Positions 26,401 through 41,400 of a stretch of 64,000 nt of DNA are shown piece after piece. The notes beneath the pieces are model-generated. The model was not told the origin of the DNA and did not search any database. It saw only the letters and a program-made list of their open reading frames with translations. The DNA comes from Astropecten irregularis (lineage: Eukaryota > Echinodermata > Asteroidea > Paxillosida > Astropectinidae), in NCBI GenBank assembly GCA_963971285.1, contig OZ020244.1:3534001-3598000 (forward strand), given 5' to 3'. A program made the translations under genes and the position numbers. The first letter of the stretch is position 1. Each line of letters starts with the position of its first letter.

Positions 26401-29400
26401 GCAGCAATGGATTTGGGCTTTAGCGATGATTGCAAAGCTTTAGTGAAATCAGCCCCAGGAAAGCTTACACTAAAGCACAAACTGGTCTTCGTGCTGTCAA
26501 ACAGAATTATAACTGACTGGCCCACCTGACTACTGGAATGTCTTACTTGAGATGGAGATACTGAGGTATTGGTCTCGGTGATGGCGTCCAGGTAGAACTT
26601 GCTGGAGCTGGCTGGCTCCTCGTTGATAGCAGGAGTCTTGCCACTAGATAATGCCAAAGAAGAAATGATCAACAATACTGAGACTAGGGTATGGTGCAGG
26701 GTGGATCTAAGCGCTCCAGTCAATTTTCTTTCTTTACCCTTCAAAGCCTCAAACATTTGACTGGTCCCAATCTGGCCCAATTCCATGGAATCAGTTACGG
26801 CCTATTTTTGTACTTATGGGCACTGCTACACATGAAATCTATTTCATGGAATCCGTTAGCAAGACAGTCGGCGCTTAATTGGTTAGCGAAGAATTTCTAG
26901 GCTAACCTTGATTGTTTTCTGCTAAAGCGTTGTCATATGCATTCGGCAGAAAGTCTTTGCTTAGCTTAGAGAGAAAGACAACTCTCCCGTGAAATATGCT
27001 ACCTGTAAGCAAAACATGTCTGCTATCGTAAGCAAAACTTTTGCTTACAGTAACGGATTCCTTGAAGGCCCTGGAATGCTGGCCGAGCCACATACTGCCT
27101 GAGCTACATGCTGCACTATGATGAGGCCTCCCTATTTAAAACCTTACGCGCACCATTTCACTAGGGTGCCCTTGCCTAGAAGTTGACAGTGTATTGATGA
27201 TTGTACCCTTACCTTGACGGCTGGCCAGGTACGACGGATCGTCGATACGTGAATATCGTGGAGGCCGTACTCCCCTTGGGCTGCTTGACAGTCTGTGGAG
27301 GAGGTGTACTTGCCACTCGCATAGGCACAGAAGACTGTCCATGGAAAGAAAGTAATATATCATTATCAAAACAGTGTCAAGCTTCGCACTCCGGCAAATG
27401 CTCCATTCACGTTTGTTCTGTGTAGTTATTTCAATATCTGTGGTAGGAGCAGCCGTTTTCCCCTCACATTTCACCTCTAATGGCCGGATCAGTCCACTAG
27501 TGGATCTGGTTTTCAGTCCATACCCGATTTTGTGGGGTTTACTCAGAATATAACTTCATGGGAGTTTTCCTCCAACCTCTAAAACTGCATCTTATTCTCA
27601 TCAACTTTCATACTTTGATTTTTGTTAAAGAAATGCAGATTCATGGGCAAAGATATCAAGAAATATACAGTATCGGTCATCTGTGAAATTTCCAGTCCCA
27701 TAGGGTGCCCACTTTTAGAGAGAACAGTGCAAAAATGCTCACGGTATTTTCAAATCTATTCACCGGAATTTTTATATCACTCCAAGATCAAAACTGTTTT
27801 GGGTCTTGGGTTGTTCTCTTTTCTGGAAATATACAGCATTTCAGGAAGAAATACGGTGTGTTTCTACCATCACCATCTTTATACCCTGTAAGTTATAGGT
27901 AAACCTGTGAGGATTTCTGTTTTGGCACGCTACCAAAGTATGATATTACCTTTAATATCAATCTTAGAACTTTGTGAAATTACACTATAGTGATATGGAA
28001 AATTCATTAGAGAGAGGAAAGGTGAAAGCCACTGACCAGTCCAAAGTCCCTCCTGAGTTCAGACAGTTTCTTCTCCAGGTTGCGCTGGAAATCGTTCAGG
28101 CCGTCCGGGCACAGGCGCTCATGGAGGTCCACGCCATCCTTCAAAACCTTCATCTGGGCGGAAGAAAGGACCAATGGCCAAATTGAGTCTTAAAGGCATA
28201 CAAAGGAGTCTAGGAGGAGGTGTAGCTTAACCATGGGCTAATTTCATAGAACTGCCTAAGCACCAAATTTGCTTAAGCACCAAATTTGCTTAAGCATGAA
28301 AAGTCTTCCTTGATCAAACAGGATTACCAACCAAATTTCCATGTGATGTTTACTCTGTTGACTTGTATTGGAAATTGTTTGCTGAGCTTAACATTCACAG
28401 GAAGGTTTGGCTGGCATACAAATTGTATCTATAAAGCTTTTTGGTGCTTTAGCAAATTTTGGTGCTTTTAAGCAGCTCTATGAAATTGGCCTCTGGTCAA
28501 TGAGTGCCTTAACACAGGCAGAGTGCACCTCAAAAACACAATTTCCTTATCCCTCTTGCCAAGGATGTGACATCTCTTGATTGTATGATCAGCTTATTGC
28601 TTCTCCCAGAGTTTACAATGTAACTGCTGTATGCAGTGAGAAAGCAGTGTTACTTAACACCGAATTTACAAATTAACACTCTCAACACACTGATGAGACA
28701 CAGTCAATACATTGAGAGTATACTGGCAACATACTGCCTTAACAGCAGCGTAACACTGTGAAGCACTGTGAATCCACCAATGCAAGGTCAACACATCTTC
28801 ACATCTTTGCAGTCAATTTGGAATCCCTGCATTCTAATGCATGCAAATTTAAGACTATACAAGTAATAAACTGCTGCAAACTGCTCATCAGACAAAATAA
28901 TGACCTGAAATGTATAAAATGTTTGGAGTTAGGAGGGCCTGACGCATTTCGATCCTAACAGGATCTTTCTCAAAGGCTAAATAACAAGAGGACAAGAACA
29001 TGCAAGTAAAGATACACATATATACATGTAAGGAGGAGAGGATCATAACAAAGGGGGTAGGGACTTGAGTGACAAGGGAGGGTGGGGTAGGCAAGTGTGG
29101 TCAGTCAAACTTACCTGGTCAACGACAAGCTTCTCCAGTTTCTCGCAAAGGTCAGCGTCTTCTGGATGTAGCTTCTTATACTCGTTGCTCAAAAATGCCT
29201 GCAAGACCAGATAAAATAGTGACAGCTCTCAATGCATGACGGGATACAACCTCAAAACCATAGAGGCAAGCTGAGCTTCGTCTGAGACCAAACAAAAAAT
29301 GCAGCATTGCTGTGTCGAGTGATTCGGGGAACCAGATCACACACATCAATGTTTTTCAGATTTGGAATGGTCAGGTGCCTTGACGTCCACATTGATCATG

Positions 29401-32400
29401 AACAATATCCAGAAGCCAGGCTTTCTTGGTTAAAAGCAGCTCTATTGAAGTGAAGTTCAGGGCTGACAAGAGAAAGATTTCATACCCAAAGGCCTGACCT
29501 GGCTTTTAAGTGGCTGGGCGTAACCAGTATTGAACTTTTTCACCCTTAGTCAGTCACCCTCCTGAAGATGAACAGAGCACACTGTTCGGAACGTCGAGAG
29601 CTAAATACCACCGGTTCTTCTCAGAACCACACACTCTCACAGAAGAGATTACATGGTGTCACTGCAAACCAAGTTCCTTCTTTTAGTACTTCCATCATGC
29701 ATAGCTTCAAGTCTTATATATAGTCGAAGTTCTTTTGCGAATGGCTGTCAAATTTGTTTTGGCTACTGCTTGAAAAGTGCACACAAGTCTACGGGAGAGG
29801 ACACAGCTGCTGCTATAGACTTGTGTGCAATTTCAAGCCACAGCCAAATTATTCAGACACGGCTCAATTACTACTTAGCAGAAACACTGCTATTAAAGCA
29901 AATTGTCAAACTCGGACAAAGAATGGAAATACAATGACCAGTCTGGAGGAGGTTGGCTGGTAACCGAGGCTCAACAGTGCATATTTGCTCTCTTAGTATT
30001 TCCATGAAACTGGTACCAGTTTTCATCAGTTTCATGAACAGCGCCCTCTACAAAGTGCGTAGAGAGCTGATGAGGGGACCTGGCAAGACCACTCACCGCT
30101 TTGTACTTCTTGGGTCCTCCTTGGACGGCCGCATCAATCATGCCCTGCAGGATCATACTCAGAGGGTTGATGTTGTTGCTGGGATTGGCGTACAAATCGG
30201 CTATCAAGCTACGAAGAGCCTTGTTTTTGCTCTCCATTACACCGACAGCATTCTGGATAGGTGTGATCTCAACCTAGAGAGGTCAGGATAGGGCAAATAA
30301 AGACAATCTCATTTATAGGTTTGAAAATCTTCCAGCAAAGGGTCATTCTGCCACTCAAATAGAGTCTAGTTGATTTCCTACGGGGCGTTCAGACACAGTA
30401 CTCAAAGTGGTCTTCGGTTTAAACCAAAAAGGGTCTATCTACTTGTGTCTGAACAGTCTACAATAGATTATTTGGGTGCTAAAAATGGTCTATCTTCGAA
30501 AACTTAGACCGCTGAGGAGGGGCAGTCTAAACTACATAGACGGTCTACAAATGGGCCTTAAGACATCTGAACAATCTCAACTACATCCGGTTTAGCTTGA
30601 TCGCGTTTAAGGGCATAACTCACTGGGGATTTATGTCACTTCTTGTGAATTATTAAAGGAAAATTTGGTTTCGGAGTTATCCGACACAAGTGATCTCTAA
30701 ACACCAGAGATAGACTGTTTTCAATTTAATCCAGTGTAGTGTGGACGCAATGGGTTTTGGATAAAGTGTTTACTTTCCACTATGACCGCAAAGGGTACAC
30801 CTTTTTCGGTTTCCGGAGAACTGTGTCTGAACATCGCCCTAGACTTTCTTAACATGAGTCAAGAGTTCGAGTCACCAAGGAATATTAGAGAATGAAGTTC
30901 TCACCGTCTCTGAGTCGATGACATCAACCCATCTCAATAGACTGGGAAGGGATGTGTCCGTCACTAGCTTAGTCTGCTCAACCCATAGCGTCTGGGAAGA
31001 AGAGACAAAACAAAGCAGGTTAACATCACATTAACACGTTAACATTGTTGTTTAAAACCACTATAAACAAACAATTTCTGATGATCCTGCGGTGTTCGTT
31101 AAAGCAGCGCTACACTTTATCTGTATCACCTTGAATTCGTTGCTGGGGTCCTTTTCGCCCTTGTTGAAGGGCCGATCAAACTTGAATTTGGTGATGTTGT
31201 GGTGATCGTAGAAGCTGCTGATCTGAATGGGAACGTTTAGGTCTTTGAAGACGTTGTCTGTGGCAACGGGCTCAACGGACCTGATCTGGATGTCTGAGAG
31301 GTTCCAGATGGTTAAGGAAAGAAGTAGAGTAATCAAAGAAATACCACTAGGGAGTTAGTTCGTCACTGTTTCCTGTGCTGTATAGAATGCCACACAAAAA
31401 GGCATCGTACATCTAAAATTCATCAACTGTGCTTCAATGCTTCCATCTGTTTGGCTATTTTCATTGCCATGAACTGTTTCAGGGTATAGTCTGGAAGTGT
31501 GCAGTGAAGGTGTATGAGAAATGCAATTGGACAGTTTTCCCTAAAATTTGTAAACAGAATGCCATGTGCAAAAAGGTCTAATCTAGTCTACTTGATGTCA
31601 AATGCCAATTCTAGTCAAGCAATCAATAACAACAACAATATCAACAACAACAACCAGCACTGCATAGTATACTCAGGTGCAGGTGGCCTACTGCAACTCA
31701 TACAAAAGAAATAAAAAACTATTGTGTCATTGCAAATGCAAGTAATCAACTGCTGCAACATCAGGGGCCAATTTCACGGCCCTGCTTAGCAAAAAAAAAA
31801 TTGCTAACCATGAAATTTCTGTCTGAATAAAAATTAGGATTAACAACAAAATTTCCATGTGTTGTGTATCACTTGCGATTGTTCTTTGGCTGTTGTTTGC
31901 TGACTATGAATATCAGATGGAATATTGAGCAAGACATTTTGTGCTAAGCCATTTTTGTCCGCTTAACAGCTCCGTGAAATTGGCACCAGGCCATTCTACG
32001 TCATAGTGGTCGTTTCCAAGGATACATTGATTGTTCTGTAGCTCGGTGCTCTCTGGCCTGGTGTTCTTCTGCCATTTCTTGGACTTGGGGAAGTCCGCCT
32101 GGAGTTGCTCTAGAATGGTGCCTAACTGGTCAAACGGACGGCCCCGATAGATCCAGGCCTTGCTCTACAGAATACAGAAGTACCATGGTCAATCTTGGAG
32201 TCGTACCACCAACTACTGACAAGGCTTGGAATAGTAACTCTTATTATCATATACATACATTGATGCAATGCACAGTTTTCATTCCAATGAAAGCGGTTGT
32301 ACGTAAAATTATTTCTGTAAACTGCTCATCAACTAGAATGAAGCCCTCAGATAACGCTTGATATGAGCAAGATAGGGCTATCATTTCAATTCAAGAAGGT

Positions 32401-35400
32401 CACGTGGGTTATATCCAATAGTTTTATCCTGGTCTTCACATGTTAATGAGTACAAACAGAGGAAACGAGACACCATTTTCATTGGGCAATATGGCAAGGG
32501 AATTAAAAATTTAAATGTGAAAATAATATTTTCCAATTGGAAAATGGCAACTATGGGCCTTTCTCAAAGCTCAGCTCTGGCTCTGGCTCCATTTCATGAA
32601 TCCATTCAAAATTATGGGTATCAAAATAGAGGATTTTGGCTGCGGTTCGGAAGTAGATCCTCTGGTTTGAATAGGAAAACAGAGCCTCAGCTTCGATGAA
32701 AAACCACAACTTATATTTTGAGCATATGGATGATAGAGCTGGAGCAGGAGCAGGAGCCGAGCTTTGAGAATGGCCCATGACTGCCTCAGAGCTCAGCCAT
32801 TCTGTGAAACTGGGTCAAGCTGCTGAGGTTTCTGGCGGCATGCGGGCGAAAAGACGGTGGACAAAGAATCTTACCTTGAGGGGGAAGTTCCCGTAGAAGG
32901 TGACCCTGAAGTAGGTAGGGGGCTGGCGCTGTTTCTTCAGGATGTTGTCAAAGAATGCAGCTTGGGTTTGCTGTGGATTAAGAAAGAAAGCATCTGTTAA
33001 GGGAGAGAAACTTTAATACTGGTTGGGACAAGACACCGAAAAGCCAGGCTAGGTCTGGGGCTTTGCCTGGGGTCTTAGACTTTGCTTGGGGTCTTGGGCT
33101 CTGTCTGGGGTCTTGGGCTCTGTCTGGGGCCTTGGGATTTGCCTGGGTCTTCGGCTTTGTCTTGGGGTCTTGGGCTTTGTCTGGGGCCTTGGACTTTACC
33201 TGGGGTATTGGGCTTTGCCTGGGGTCTTGGGCTTTGCCTTGGTTCTTGGGCTTTGCACGGGGTCTTGGGTTCTGCCTGGGGTCTTGGGTTTTGCCTTGGT
33301 TCTTGGGCTTTGCCTTGGTTCTTGGGCTTTGCCTGGGGTCTTGGGCTTTGCCTGGGGTCTTGGGCTTTGTCTAAGGTCTTGGGTTTTGCCTGGGGTCTTG
33401 GGTTTAGCATGGGGTCTTGGGCTTTGCCTTGGTTCTTGGGCTTTGCCTTGGTTCTTGGGCTTTGCACGGGGTCTTGGGTTCTGCCTGGGGTCTTGGGTTT
33501 TGCCTTGGTTCTTGGGCTTTGCCTTGGTTCTTGGGCTTTGCCTGGGGTCTTGGGCTTTGCCTGGGGTCTTGGGCTTTGCCTGGGGTCTTGGGCTTTGTCT
33601 AAGGTCTTGGGTTTTGCCTGGGGTCTTGGGTTTAGCATGGGGTCTTGGGCTTTGCCTTGGTTCTTGGGCTTTGCCTGGGCTCTTGTGCTTTGCCTGGGGT
33701 CTTGGGCTTTGTCTGGGGCCTTGGGATTTGCCTTGGGTCTTGGGCTTTGCCTGGGATCTTGAACCATGCCTGGGGTCTTGGGTTTTGCCTGGGGTTTTGG
33801 GTTTTGCCTTGGGTCTTGGGCTTTGCCTAAGGTCTTGGACTTTGCCTGGGGTCTTGAACTTTGCCTGGGGTCTTGAACTTTGCCTGGGGTCTTGAACTTT
33901 GCCTGGGGTCTGGACTTTGCCTGGACTCTTAGACTTGTATGAACTACACATGTACAGTAAATGACACTCAACATACACTGTTGCTTAATATGATTTGCTT
34001 ACCAGTATCCTGCTGTTCTTGGCATAGTCAAACAGTTTGCTCTCATACTGCAGAGACAGTTCCTTACAAAGAGGGATACCAAACTCCCACATCTAATGCA
34101 CAAACAAAAATGAATATTCATCAAATATTCAATATAAAAGACATGATATATTACTTGCACAGTAGCCAACAATGATACAGTGCAGTCGTCACCTTTCGAT
34201 GTTGAGCAGAAAACAACAACAGAAACAACAACAAAAACAAACCTTGTTTTTATTCAACCTCAAATATTATTTTCCTCACCACTTCAATCATTTTCAGTCA
34301 ATATTCAAAATTTAAATTGGAATTCACACCTTAAAGGTTCTCTGTTTGAACGAAATAAACAGTCATATGCCCTGACCGATAGTATGATGCAGTTTAATCA
34401 GAATAACAAGGTAGAAAATTTTCACAAGTTTAACATAATTAGGCCCGTTCACACACAACCAAATAATCGCGATTATTTGCATTGCGATTCATATTGTGCT
34501 TTTTTAGTGTGTGTGAACGTGTCTAATTTGTACAATTGTTGATAACCGCCATGTTTCAACGTGCCAATTTCCCATCTGGAACTGATACATTAAAAATGAA
34601 TACGTTTCTTAATTCAATCAAGCTTTCGTGCCAAGCGACATTGTGTCTGAATGTCATGGCATTCGGAGAGTGGGGAATTGAGATGTGAGAATTAAAGCGA
34701 GAGACGGTAATGCTGTTACCTGCCGTTCACAGGTGAAAACAATCCTGCACTGACATTTTATGGCCTGTTGGCTGCGCATGTCGGGAAAAACAGTCATAAT
34801 TTGATTTATCATGAAATAAAAACAGACCTGCATTATTTTCAGCTCAATTTATCATTTGAAACAGTTGGAAACAGTGAAAAACCGTTGCAACTGTTACACG
34901 AAATTGTAAGGTTATTGTAATTGTGAAGTTTTGATCAAAATTTTTACGGTTTTTTGTTTTACATGTAATACTCATTTCTGGATAAATACACCATTTTAGG
35001 GGGAAAATTTGTAACGGTATGTTTGTAACAGGTCCATCTTTATACCCTGTAAGTTAAACATAAATCTGTTTTGGTTTCCTACGAAAGTATGATAGTAGGC
35101 CCTACCTTTAGGGAAAAACAAAATAAGTTACTGAAAGAAGACTTTTATTAAAGGTACAATACATGATTGGTAAAGGTCACAGGACAGCACTCATACTTTG
35201 TCTGATCAAACATGTATATGTACATGAAATAACAAACCTGTGAAAATTTGAGCTCAATCGGACATCTGAGTCACGAGAAAATAGCGAAAACCCGAATCAT
35301 TTTTTCTTATAAAACATAAAGAATGGTTTTGATCTTACCCCGAGATCCAAACTGTTTTCGGTCTTTGTTAACTAATTTCTTGATAAATACAGCATTTCAG

Positions 35401-38400
35401 GTGGAAATATTTTAACAGTATGTTTCTACCAGCACCATCTTCATACCTTGAGTGAAAGGGAATAACTAAAACAACTCAAGTGAGGGTGTCCTTTATGTTT
35501 GTTCCAAAAATCGTTCGGACGAACGATCTTTGGAATAGACACTAAATCTTGATTTCCTTGAAAAACCCAGCATCTGATGAACCAAGATTTCCCATGGTGA
35601 CTGTTTGCACAGTTTTCGAACTGTTGAGTCCATTTTATGTCTGATTTTTTTTTTTGAGGCCTTGCAAATCCTATATGCTCCCTATAATTTTCCACTATAA
35701 CAGAATTTCTTCAAACAATTCACTGCATAAATGTTGTGGTTTTTACACAATAAATTTTACTGGAAAAAATACACATATCGTGAACATGTATGTACATGTG
35801 TGAGGCAGTACCTGAAGAAACGTAGCGTATATCACATATTGAATTTACGTGGGATGTTCAATGAAATGAACAGAAACACGGCCGGGTCATGAACCATGCA
35901 CTAATTAACGCGTTGTGTTGTGGTGGGTTGCCATTGGTAACCATCAACAACCAGGTTTTTTTGGCAGCTGTTCAGGAATTGATCTGATGTCAATTGAGAT
36001 TTGAGCGTCGGACACGTCAGACCATCACATTGTTCCTGATGATCGTGGTTTGATTTTAATGTCCTCCCTTAAGCTATCCTTCATGTGCTGTCAGTATATG
36101 TCAAAGAACATCAGCAGGTGTCAATGAATGTCTTTGCTTGTTATTCTTCTACTGCATAGCTTAGCTCGGAGTGACGTCATTCCAACTCGCCGATCTTGGA
36201 GCGATGAAAACAAAGCGGCAAGTTGTATGGTTTTTAAGACAAAAAGCTACCAGGATTGTTTAATCTTTAGTATACGCCGGTTTTCAAAGAAGGATTATTG
36301 TCTGAGGACAAACTATGACTTTACAATGACAGTCGTACAGAACATGATTACTGCTTCTTGACAAAAAATACACTGAGAACAAATCTGAATCGCGACTCAA
36401 CGACGGACGGTGTGTGCGTGGTTTGTCCGTAGCTTGCGCCATGATGTTGGTTTTCAACGGTTGTCAAGTTCAACACCACTATAACAAACATGCCAGGATG
36501 CACAGAAATTGTTTGTTATAGTGGTTGTTCGTTATAGGGAGCAATGTTCAGCAGGCATTTACATTGTACATATAAAATTGGGAGCCAAGGATGATGTTTG
36601 GTATAGCCAAATGTTTGGTATAGCGGTGTTCGTTATAGTGGCGTTCCACTATATTCAGACAGTATGGCATATTCTCCAAAGAGTACTTTGGTTATTTCTT
36701 TTGCAAAATTAATTGATTAGTGCAGAAACATTTAAGTATATGTATTTTGTCATTGGATAACTGCACAAACAAAGCACAAAAACTAACTAGCAAAGAAAAA
36801 TTAACAACAAAACAATTGAATCTGGCTGTAATATTATTAAGGCTTAAGTGGTGTGTCTAGGTAGATTCATGTGATAGTATTCAAAATTAGATTTTTATTT
36901 GCAAATTGAAACAATGAAACATACCGAGGATGAATCAAAAATCAACTTCAGTTCTGAATTGAACTAAAGAAATTAATATTTTGTCAGAAAGTGAACAATA
37001 AGACTTCGGTATGGATTTAAAACTATATACTCTAGCGATAAAAAGAAAACCAACATTATCAGTTGAGTAACTGAAAATTGATGAATGGGGTGATAAAACC
37101 TGTCAGTTATTAAAACTGTAAAAAGAATCTATGGTGATGGCCATCAGAAGACCAAAGGAGTACTGCTCGAAGGTAGATGCGGCAACGTGCTGCTGCGGCG
37201 CATGCTCCCACTGATTGATTGATTGATGACGTAATGTCTGACGAAATGGTAGCAATTTGTCGGACCTTAAATCATGGCTGGTCAATTTGTCAAGGGGCAT
37301 GGCCTACTGGATCGGTGTATTCATGGAAAGGAGTTTGAATCGGGGCTAGAAGTCAAGCCACCTACCTCGCCTTTATCCATGAGATTGATGATGTCCATGT
37401 ACAGGGCTTCCTTGCGCTGCATCTCAGTCTGCTTAGGGTGTTTGTCATCAGCTTGCAGGTCCTTGTTCCTCCACTCCAGGGACTTGGCCAGCACCAGCAG
37501 GGTGAAGGCTGCTTCCGTGTAGTCATGGGACTCCAGGTGAAGGTCTTGCAGACGGTAGATGTATCGGGCGTAGATGTCTTCCCTGTTGGCATCGTCTTTG
37601 TAGAAGTTCTGTCAAAGAAGCAGACGAGAAAGCAATAGAGCATACTTTTGGGCAAGATTTTGAGTATTTTTTTGTTCATGCATAAAAACTGGCAATTCCA
37701 CTTTTCATTGTATTTCACTGTGGGTATATTTCGTGATTTCTAGGTGCTTGCAGAATTTGTGGCCACAGCCAGAGATTTGGGACACATTTTATTACTTTAA
37801 TAACTTCAATGTACACGCCATCAAAATCCAATCAGGAGCCAATTTCACTGAGCTGCTTAAGCACAAAAATTTGCTTAAGCACCAAAAATCCTTGGCAAAT
37901 AACATCAGTTTGCCAGCCAAAACTACTTGTGAATGTTATGCTCAGCAAACAATGTCTGAATACAAGTCAAAAGCAGTAAACATCACATGAAAATTTGGTT
38001 GGTAATCCTGTTTGATCAAGGAAGACTTTTCATGCTCGAGCAAATTTTGGTGCTTAAGCGGCTCTATGAAATTGGTCCCAGGTTTTGTTAAGGTCCTATG
38101 TTTCTCTGTGGAAATGCATGAAGGGCTTTCACCCACCATGAGGTTGTACATGCAGTTCAGTCGGAGATGTCTGTTCTCCACGCTGGTGTTGGACACATTG
38201 CGGTAGTCAATCAGTCTCTCCAGTAGGCGCTTCACCTTGTCTACAAACTGCTCCCCTTCCTCCTTCCAAGGCTGGCTAGCAATGCGCTCCAGCAAGCTAC
38301 AGAGAAGAAAGAACGGACAAGATTCAGCAGAGGAACCAGAAATTGGACCAGGGGCCCCTGGATCACCTACCACAAAACATGCTCTACCATCAGATCAAAA

Positions 38401-41400
38401 GACAATTTGGCAGATAGCCGTGCTATGAAACAGGGAAAATGAAATATTATTTTTAATATTTGAGACAACAAGCAATCTAGATATCACACTCCTGAGGCAT
38501 AACAATTTTAGTGGCAGCGGTGGGATTCAAACCAACGTCATCGAAAAGACTGGTGTCTTAAACCAGCACCTTAGACAACTTGGCCACGCTACCTGCATTC
38601 ATTTATGAGGTTATGCCCTTATTCTATCATGAGGCACCATGCCTCAAAGTTGTTTTCATGATTTTCCTGTTGAGGTTACAGTAATACTGAAATAAGGGTT
38701 TGCTTTTCGATCCCACCCGAGCTAGCACATTTCTTCTCTCATGGGCATCCAAAGGTTATAGAGTACAGAGTATACAGTGCTATTACACAATGATGATGTA
38801 CATGTACAAACCTGTACATACCTCAGCGTCAACCTCAACCTTACCTCTACTATAAGGAGAGAACACCAGTAAGGCACCGTGCCTCACAACCTATCATGAC
38901 GGCACAAGGAAGGTCTGGCACCGGGCCCACCATAGTTGATTAGTGCTGGTGGATACTTACACCTGGCTGAATATCTCCGTGTAGTTCTCGTCACCCTTCT
39001 TCTCCACACACACCATGGTATCCAGTTTATCAATCAGGTCATCCTCCAACTACACGTACAAAAATATAAACCCACATGGCAAGTCAAACTAAGGCCATTC
39101 ACAATCACTACTAATGAATAAAGAATACCAAATGTTTACGGCAGTGCACTGGCATTTATTTTGTAGGTATTAAGGTTAACCATGGCCAATACTACAGTTG
39201 CTAGTGGAATTTGTGGTGGTGCACTTGTGTGTTCGAGGGCACTGTAGCATTTTGTTGGGTTTGGGACAGTTGGTCTACAGTCACACACCAAGGCATAGAC
39301 ACATCCATACAATTCAATCAAACTCCAACAGCTGGAGCCTGTTGAAGTTTGTCAGGTCCAGTACCAAACCCGACCAAACCTGTGACCAACTGTTTAAGTA
39401 TGTTCTATTCAGTATGCTTCCTAGTACAAGGGTCTATGGAGTTAGGGTTTAAGGGAGGAGAGCTAGACCCCTGAAGACAGTAAGCTGCTAAGCATCATTT
39501 ATGTGGTAAATTCATACTAAAAGACTCGGCCATGCACAAACCACATTGAACTCATAAATGTCTGGAAACACCTGTGTTTAGTTTGAGAGGGTCTGCTGCA
39601 ATCAATGCTCTAAATAGCAGGCTCTGGGGCCGATTTCATGAAGCACTAAGACTGATGTTAAGTGTAAGATCAATCCCAATAGAAAGCAAAGTGTGATGTC
39701 ACAATACAAATCACTATGGTGATACTGACAACTCATCTTAAGATTAATCTTAGTGTTTGGTGAAATCCATCCCTGGCCAGCTGCAGAAGAACCAATGCAG
39801 CAGAACTTGAAAACCAGCCATGTAACATTTGCCAATTTTTGAAAGAGCAAGGTGACATCGTTAGGGATGCTGATGGTTGCCTAGCAACAATGCCTAGCAA
39901 CAATGCCTCACCTGGTTGAAGTTACCTCTTTCCAGTTTCTCGCAGCACATGATGTCAAAGATGATCGGCAGAATGACCCGTCGGATTTCAGACTGTCTCA
40001 CCATGGTGACCTCCAGAAAAGGTCGGGTCAGGTCACGGAAGAGACTCTTGTGGTCACCTAGGCAACAAGTGACATTCTGACAATTTCAGGGCTGTGAATG
40101 CACTAGCGTTAACAATCCTAAAAACATAAAAGCCTCCTCATCTTACTTTCGTAATTGAAAAATGAGGAGAAAAATCCTGAAATTACGATTTTTCCTAACG
40201 AATCACTCCCATGCAATCACATCCTAGGCTGAAGGCATAATTCACTAGATTTAACGTACACCGCAGTGCACTCTGGGGCCCATACCCAGTACCAATGATG
40301 CAAATGTTGGAATTAGCAGGTAAGTGAGGGCACAAAGTGGAATAATATGTTGGTAATTCAGGAAGGATCCAATAAAAAAACCAAGGTCAAATAGGAAAAC
40401 ACTAAATAACACTAAGTAACAGCTCCACACTGACAACAGCAAAGAAAGCATGTTAAGCCAAGAAACAGTCTGGTACCTAGACTCTGCCACTTGCTGACAA
40501 TCTCCTGAGCCATGTCCACCCTCATGTCGCCGTACCGGCTCTTCAGGCGGTCCTGTTTGGCAATGGTCATGGTGTCCAGCTGCAGACACGGCTGGGTGAT
40601 GAAGACGCAAGCCAGTCGGAAGTAGTCAAACCACAGCTGGGGACAAAGACAGGAAAACTTTTAAAGAGGAACGTACAATGTACTCCTAGAGGGGAAATCT
40701 TACGGAGAGAAGATTCTCTGAATGTTGACTTCTGGGGCCTTTCTCACAGCTCAGCTCTGGCTCAGGCTCTGGCTTCGTCTCTGAAATCCATATGCTGAAA
40801 ATGTAGATAGTGAATTTTCATTGAACCTTAGGCTCTGTTTTCCTTTTCAAACCAGAGTATCTACTTCCGAACCGCAGCCAAAAACATCTGTTTTGATACC
40901 CGTTATTTTAAAATGGATTCACAAAATGAAGCCGGAGCCTTAGCCGGAGTTGAGCTTTGAGAAAGCCCTAGATTGGGAAAGTTCAAATAATACAAAAGTA
41001 CACACAGAAAGTGAATCTTTGGCACTCTTTGCACAGGCAGGGTGCAATGGCCTAGTTTCCTGACTTCATTGACAAAAACAATTGCCTCATGAAGTGAGCA
41101 CACTGCAGTCGCCTATCTTTTTTGTGAGAATTAGAAGAGAATTTGGAAACATTAGACGGGGAGGTCAAGATGGATACTTTAGTGTGTGGAGAACAAGACG
41201 GTCCTTATTTCAGAAACATAGGAATAGGAATGTCAATTACAGTTAAAAGATTTCAACTTCAGTGATATGAGGAGGAAAAAGATTTCAAATATTAATACAT
41301 CTCAGTGTACCATACACAGATATCAACCAGTTTCTATAAACATTACAAAGTCCACAAACCATGTTACGACGGTTAACTCATAGGCAAAGACAATAATTTG

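Larger units (their letters stand above)
16033..26546 (-). other. 10.5-kb intron of the DOCK gene
   Basis: Largest intron in the window. It holds D, P, SINE, H, G in T, K, T, N, C array, D, K, E, I, W and X repeats. Stretches without recognised repeats: 16040-16770, 19890-20945, 21150-21795, 22155-22630, 22980-23840. Additional poorly conserved tail exons cannot be excluded, because flanking exons are phase 0 on both sides. Confidence 0.6.

Noticed and set aside
33075-33974. Long open frames (up to 299 codons) rich in Pro/Lys/Gln on the minus strand and Gly/Leu/Trp on the plus strand
   Set aside because: They are produced by a stop-free 19-bp tandem repeat, open in all frames, within a DOCK intron; no start context, domain or splice evidence.
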